A stretch of DNA of 10,960 nucleotides from positions 1 to 10,960 of the forward strand of contig JACMQD010000035.1 in NCBI GenBank assembly GCA_014377155.1, given 5' to 3'. A program made the position numbers and the translations under genes. The notes beneath the pieces are model-generated. The model was not told the origin of the DNA, ran no database searches, and was given only the letters and a program-made list of their open reading frames with translations. This DNA comes from Herminiimonas sp. (GTDB taxonomy: Bacteria; Pseudomonadota; Gammaproteobacteria; Burkholderiales; Burkholderiaceae). The first letter of the stretch is position 1. Every line of letters starts with the position of its first letter. Below, piece after piece: positions 7,358 to 10,960 of this stretch.

Positions 7358-8707
7358 TTACGCTTGTGCGTTGTTGGCCATCAATTCATCGAAAGGAACC
7401 GGCTTTTCGGTGACCTTGGCTTTGTTCAACACATAGTTGACGACGTTTTCTTCCAAAACAAGGGCCTCGACTTCGGCAAGACGCTGGCGATCGCTGAAAT
7501 AATACTTCAGGACTTGCTGCGGGTCTTCGTAGCTCTGCGCAAAATCCTCAACCTGGGCTTTGACCTGATCCGCAGTCGCCTGCAGTGCGTTGGTCTTGAC
7601 CACTTCGGCGAGGATCAAGCCGAGACGCACGCGACGCTCCGCCTGGGCCGTGAAAAGCTCCGGCGGAAATGGCATATCCTTGACATCCATGCCACGTTGC
7701 TGCATGTCCTGACGCGTCATTTGCACCAGGCGCTCTACATCCTGCTCGACCAGTGCTTTTGGCACGTCGAGTTCGGTGCTCTTGATGAGCGCGTTCATCA
7801 CGCTGTCCTTGGTCTTGGCCTTGACACGGCCACCGACTTCGCGTTCGAGGTTGGATTTGATGTCGTCACGCATCTTCGCCATATCGCCGTCTTCGACGCC
7901 GAGCGATTTTGCAAATTCAGCATCGACTTCGGGCAAATGCGCCCATTCCAGCTTCTTCAGCGTGATCGTGAACTCAGCGGTTTTGCCGGCCACATCCTTG
8001 CCGTGATAGTCCTCTGGAAACGCCAGCGGGAAGGTCTTGGCTTCATCGACTGCCAAGCCGACCGTGGCGGCTTCGAATTCAGGCAACATGCGGCCTTCGC
8101 CGAGCACGAACGCATAGTCGTCGGCCTTACCACCCGGGAATTCGACATCGTCGATCTTGCCGACGAAATCGATCGTCACGCGGTCACCGTTTTGCGCGGT
8201 ATGCACTGCACCGCCGTCGCCATGTGGACCCTGCACGCCCTTGACGTGGTAGTGCACGCGCTGCTTGCGCAAAATGTCGATGGTCTTGTCGATTTCGGCG
8301 TCGGTCACTTCGGTGGTGGTCTTCTCGACCTCAGCGGCCGACAGGTCGCCGATGGCAACTTCCGGGTAGATTTCGAAAGTGGCGTCGAAAGAAATAGCGC
8401 CCTCGGTGGCCGCGTCACCGGTCTTCGGCTCGATTTTCGGATAGCCAGCAACGCGCAGGTTGTTTTCAGTTGCGGCATCGTTGAAAGCGCGGCCGACCTT
8501 GTCGTTGAGGACTTCGGTCTCGACCTGGTAGCCGTACTGCGCGGCAACCATCTTCATCGGCACTTTACCTGGACGGAAGCCAGGTGCCTTGGCAGTGCGC
8601 GCACGGGCTTTCAGGCGCTTTTCCACTTCCGTCTGCACATCCGCCATTGCTACGGTGATCGTGAGACGGCGCTCGAGTTTGTCCAGAGTTTCAACTACAG
8701 TTGCCAT
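7358..8707 (-). CDS. tig: Trigger factor (ribosome-associated chaperone and peptidyl-prolyl isomerase)
   Basis: A 449-residue protein (E. coli 432). The N-terminal ribosome-binding domain carries the signature GFRPGKVP at 43-50, which contacts the ribosomal exit tunnel. The FKBP-type isomerase domain spans about 174-255 ([24 protein letters not shown]). The rest is the helical chaperone arm and body. Trigger factor shields nascent chains as they leave the ribosome and speeds proline isomerisation. The frame is open 21 codons upstream into the tRNA gene, but the family N-terminus [14 protein letters not shown] starts at 8707, so that ATG is chosen; GGA lies 8 nt upstream. A His/Gly-rich stretch at about 152-169 lengthens the linker before the FKBP domain by roughly 11 residues relative to E. 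coli, as I recall that sequence. It lies directly after tRNA-Leu (28 nt) and before clpP (31 nt). Confidence 0.97.
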   Translation of the reverse strand: MATVVETLDKLERRLTITVAMADVQTEVEKRLKARARTAKAPGFRPGKVPMKMVAAQYGYQVETEVLNDKVGRAFNDAATENNLRVAGYPKIEPKTGDAATEGAISFDATFEIYPEVAIGDLSAAEVEKTTTEVTDAEIDKTIDILRKQRVHYHVKGVQGPHGDGGAVHTAQNGDRVTIDFVGKIDDVEFPGGKADDYAFVLGEGRMLPEFEAATVGLAVDEAKTFPLAFPEDYHGKDVAGKTAEFTITLKKLEWAHLPEVDAEFAKSLGVEDGDMAKMRDDIKSNLEREVGGRVKAKTKDSVMNALIKSTELDVPKALVEQDVERLVQMTRQDMQQRGMDVKDMPFPPELFTAQAERRVRLGLILAEVVKTNALQATADQVKAQVEDFAQSYEDPQQVLKYYFSDRQRLAEVEALVLEENVVNYVLNKAKVTEKPVPFDELMANNAQA

Positions 8708-8735
8708 GAGAATCGTCCAAAAAATAAGAATTCTG

Positions 8736-8822
8736 TGGTGCGAGGAGGGGGACTCGAACCCCCACACCATTGCTGGCGTCAGGACCTAAACCTGGTGCGT
8801 CTACCAATTTCGCCATCCTCGC
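8736..8822 (-). tRNA. tRNA-Leu (anticodon TAG)
   Basis: The minus strand reads as an 87-nt class II tRNA with acceptor stem GCGAGGA/TCCTCGC, discriminator A and encoded CCA (complement of 8736-8738). The D-region GGCGAAATTGGTAGACGC is typical of leucine tRNAs. The anticodon loop is TTTAGGT with anticodon TAG at 8786-8788. There is a long variable arm, and the T-arm is GGGGG-TTCGAGT-CCCCC. It stands immediately upstream of tig on the same strand, with only 28 nt and no hairpin terminator between. Confidence 0.97.
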
Positions 8823-8843
8823 GGGATTTACTGATCCGGAATC

Positions 8844-8907
8844 ACCGGCGCTTGCCACTACAACGGCACCGCCGGTCTTCCTGCGTCGTATCGGTAGCTG
8901 ATACGAC
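8844..8907 (-). other. Two stem-loops in the leader upstream of tRNA-Leu
   Basis: GTCGTATC (8885-8892) and GATACGAC (8900-8907) form a perfect 8-bp stem with a 7-nt loop. ACCGGCG (8844-8850) and CGCCGGT (8870-8876) form a 7-bp stem whose interior pairs again through TGCC/GGCA (8853-8856 with 8865-8868). Neither is followed by a T tract on the minus strand, so they do not look like intrinsic terminators. They may be leader structure or processing sites of the tRNA-Leu/tig transcript. No open reading frame of note lies in 8823-9035. Confidence 0.45.
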
Positions 8908-8915
8908 AACCCGGT

Positions 8916-8946
8916 ATTTTACTGCATGGCTGAGATTGTGTGTCTG
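8916..8946 (-). promoter_or_regulatory. Candidate promoter for tRNA-Leu and tig
   Basis: TAAAAT (complement of 8916-8921) is a 5/6 match to the -10. The upstream element is poor: GACACA at 17-bp spacing, or CAGACA (complement of 8941-8946) at an overlong 19 bp. The predicted transcript would begin near 8909 and include both leader hairpins, the tRNA and tig. Confidence 0.3.
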
Positions 8947-8997
8947 TTTTGCGGCATGCAGGAAAGCCGGCTCGCATTTTATCGAATTACCGCCCAT

Positions 8998-9020
8998 GCC
9001 GTCGGAAATATTCCGGCGGC
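8998..9020 (-). terminator. Hairpin just after the RND pump gene, possible terminator
   Basis: GCCGTCGGAA (8998-9007) pairs with TTCCGGCGGC (9011-9020) over 10 bp, one of them a G-U-type pair, with a 3-nt loop. It begins 15 nt after the pump stop codon. There is no T tract directly after it on the minus strand, so it may protect the 3' end or work with Rho rather than act as a classical terminator. Confidence 0.4.
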
Positions 9021-9035
9021 TTGGGCTGGATATGT

Positions 9036-10960
9036 TCATCGAACGTGGGCGACATCTTGATGATCCGGCTTCTTGACGCGAAACCAGGCGGCGTAAAGTG
9101 CCGGCAGGAAGAGCAGCGTCAACGCTGTCGCCAATACCAAACCACCCATGATTGCGACGGCCATCGGCCCCCAGAACACCGAACGCGACAACGGAATCAT
9201 CGCCAGCACCGCAGCGGCGGCGGTGAGTATGATCGGTCGGCAACGCCGCACGGCCGATTCGACGATCGCTGTCCACGGAGGCGAGCCGGCCGCGATATCT
9301 TGTTCGATCTGGTCGATCAGGATCACCGAATTGCGAATGATCATGCCGAACAGCGCGATGACGCCCAATTGCGCCACGAAACCGAACGGTCGCTGCATGA
9401 TCAGCAAGGCGAACGCCGCGCCGGCCACGCCGAGTGGCCCGGTCAGAAATACCAGCAAGGATCGCGAGAAGCTATGCAATTGCAGCATCAGCAACGTGAA
9501 AATAATGAATATGACCAGCGGCACATTGGCCGCAATCGACTCTTGCGCCTTTCCGCTGTCAGCTGCGGCCCCTGCCAAATCGATCCGGTAGCCAGGTGGC
9601 AGGTCAGCGCGCAGCTTTGCCAGTTCAGGGTTGATCTGGCTCGATACGGTCGGCCCCTGGATGCCGTCGGCGACATCCGACTGCACAGTAACCGCCCACT
9701 CACGCCCTTCACGCCACACCACACCCGGCTCCCAAACGAACTTGGCACGTGCTAGCTGGGACAGAGGCACCGACCGGCCGTTCGGCGCCTGAATATTCGT
9801 GTCGTTCAGCGCCGCGAGCGTGGACCGCTCCTCGACTGGCTGGCGGATCACGATGTCGATGAGCTTGTTGCCATCGCGATACTGTCCTACCGTGGTGCCG
9901 CTCAGGATCGTGTTGGCTGCGCGCATGACGGTTTGGGAGCTGATGCCGAGAGCGCGTAACTTGTCCTGGTCGAGGTCCAGGCGCAGCACTTTGACCGATT
10001 CGTTCCAGTTGTCGTTGACGCCGATGGCGTTCGGATTGGCGCGCATGATTTCTTTCACCTTGTCCGCAATGACGCGCACCTTGGCGACGTCATCCCCGGT
10101 GACGCGGAACTGCACCGGGTAGGGCACTGGTGGGCCGTTCGGCAAAAACTTGACGCGTCCGCGCACTTCGGGAAAATCGGTCTTGAAAACATCGACGATC
10201 TTCAGACGCAACGCCGCGCGTGCTTTCAAGTCCTTGGGTAAGACCACGATTTGCGACACATTTGTCTGGGGAAATATCTGGTCGAGTGGCAGGTAGAAAC
10301 GCGGGCTGCCGGTACCGACATAACTGGTGACGCTCTCGACGCCTTCCTGCTTGCGGATGAAGGCCTCGAATTTCTTGGCCTGCGCTTCGGTCGCCTTGAA
10401 CGCCGTGCCTTCCGGCATCCACAATTCCACCATCAGTTCGGGCCTGCTGGAATCTGGAAAGAATTGCTGCTCGATGAAACGGAAACCCAGCACCCCCAGT
10501 GCGAATACCCCCAGGGTCAACACGATGGTGGTCTTGCGCCACTCCACGCACCAGTTGACCATGCCGCGAAAGCGCCGATAGAACGGTGTGTCGAACAGAT
10601 CATGATGGCCGCCCTCACCGCTCGACGTCGGTTTGACTTTCAACAGTACATAACCGATGTAAGGGGTAAATCACACGGCAGCCAACCACGAAATCAGCAG
10701 AGCCAACGCGTTAACCGAAAACATCGAAAACGTATACTCACCTGCAGTCGACTTGGCCAGGCCGATCGGCAAAAATCCCGCGCCCGTGATCAGCGTTCCG
10801 GTCAACATCGGCATCGCCGTCGACGTATAGGCAAAGGTCGCCGCATCAAAGCGCGAAAAGCCCTCCTCCATCTTGCGCACCATCATTTCGACGGCGATGA
10901 TTGCGTCGTCGACCAGCAGGCCAAGCGCGATAATGAGCGCACCGAGCGAAATCTTGTGCA
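9036..10960 (-). pseudogene. RND-family efflux pump inner-membrane subunit, 5' part outside window, interrupted by an in-frame TGA
   Basis: The minus strand encodes the C-terminal part of an AcrB-like proton-driven drug/solute transporter. The portion from 10960 to 10674 (95 codons) includes transmembrane helix 4 with GLLVDDAIIAVE, whose two aspartates (10905-10910) are the proton-relay pair of the family, and helices 5-6. A TGA at 10671-10673 then interrupts the frame, and homologous sequence resumes at once (FTPYIGYVLL) and runs 544 codons to a TGA at 9036-9038. That stretch holds the second periplasmic loop (for example PEGTAFKATEAQAKKFE) and helices 7-12. The total visible length of about 640 codons matches the AcrB C-terminal two thirds, with no frameshift or deletion seen. 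No start codon with a ribosome-binding site follows the stop; the nearest in-frame ATG is at 10560-10562. In AcrB-like pumps this subunit works with a membrane-fusion protein and an outer-membrane channel, neither of which is in the window. Read literally it is a nonsense pseudogene; a sequencing error or strain mutation is equally possible. Substrate unknown. Confidence 0.8.

Noticed and set aside
8708..8770. N-terminal extension of tig by 21 residues
   Set aside because: It would start inside the tRNA-Leu gene; MATVVETL at 8707 is the family-typical start.
7274..9076. 600-codon plus-strand open frame opposite clpP, tig and tRNA-Leu
   Set aside because: It lies antisense to well-supported tig and a tRNA, reads through the tRNA, and its product resembles no family I know. 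It is a codon-bias shadow.
10671..10673. TGA in the RND gene as a selenocysteine codon
   Set aside because: RND pumps are not known selenoproteins, the position is in a membrane helix region, and I saw no reason to propose a recoding element. Nonsense mutation or read error is simpler.

Overview
The window is a chromosomal housekeeping locus of a betaproteobacterium. Protein sequences, tRNA sequences and the moderate GC content (roughly mid-50s percent, judged by eye) fit the Burkholderiales, most likely Oxalobacteraceae (Herminiimonas/Janthinobacterium-like). The genus is inference from memory of such sequences. Every gene I can support is on the minus strand, so transcription runs from right to left.

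In transcription order: (1) 10960-9036, the C-terminal two thirds of an RND efflux pump inner-membrane subunit, split by an in-frame TGA at 10671-10673. (2) 9035-8823, a spacer with three hairpins and a candidate promoter. (3) 8822-8736, tRNA-Leu(UAG), 28 nt ahead of tig (trigger factor, 8707-7358). (4) clpP (7326-6697), 31 nt after tig and closed by a strong intrinsic terminator. (5) clpX (6494-5226), followed by one or two terminators. (6) lon (4985-2568) with its terminator. (7) hupB (2360-2088) behind a near-consensus sigma-70 promoter. (8) tRNA-Val(UAC) and tRNA-Asp(GUC), then a small hairpin-rich element and a terminator. (9) ppiD (1650 to beyond the left edge).

tig-clpP-clpX-lon-hupB-ppiD is the conserved proteobacterial protein-quality-control order. 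Trigger factor meets nascent chains at the ribosome, ClpXP and Lon degrade tagged or damaged cytoplasmic proteins, PpiD assists proteins leaving the Sec translocon at the periplasmic face, and HU organises DNA (and in E. coli is a Lon substrate). All catalytic residues I looked for are present, with Lon numbering identical to E. coli.

I see no phage, insertion sequence, CRISPR or defence genes and no evidence for a previously undescribed system. The points worth a second look are smaller: the broken RND gene, a palindromic element downstream of tRNA-Asp that repeats the tRNA 3' end and holds an 11-nt complement of its T-arm, two apparent tRNA-mRNA co-transcripts, and a strong terminator inside the possible lon leader.
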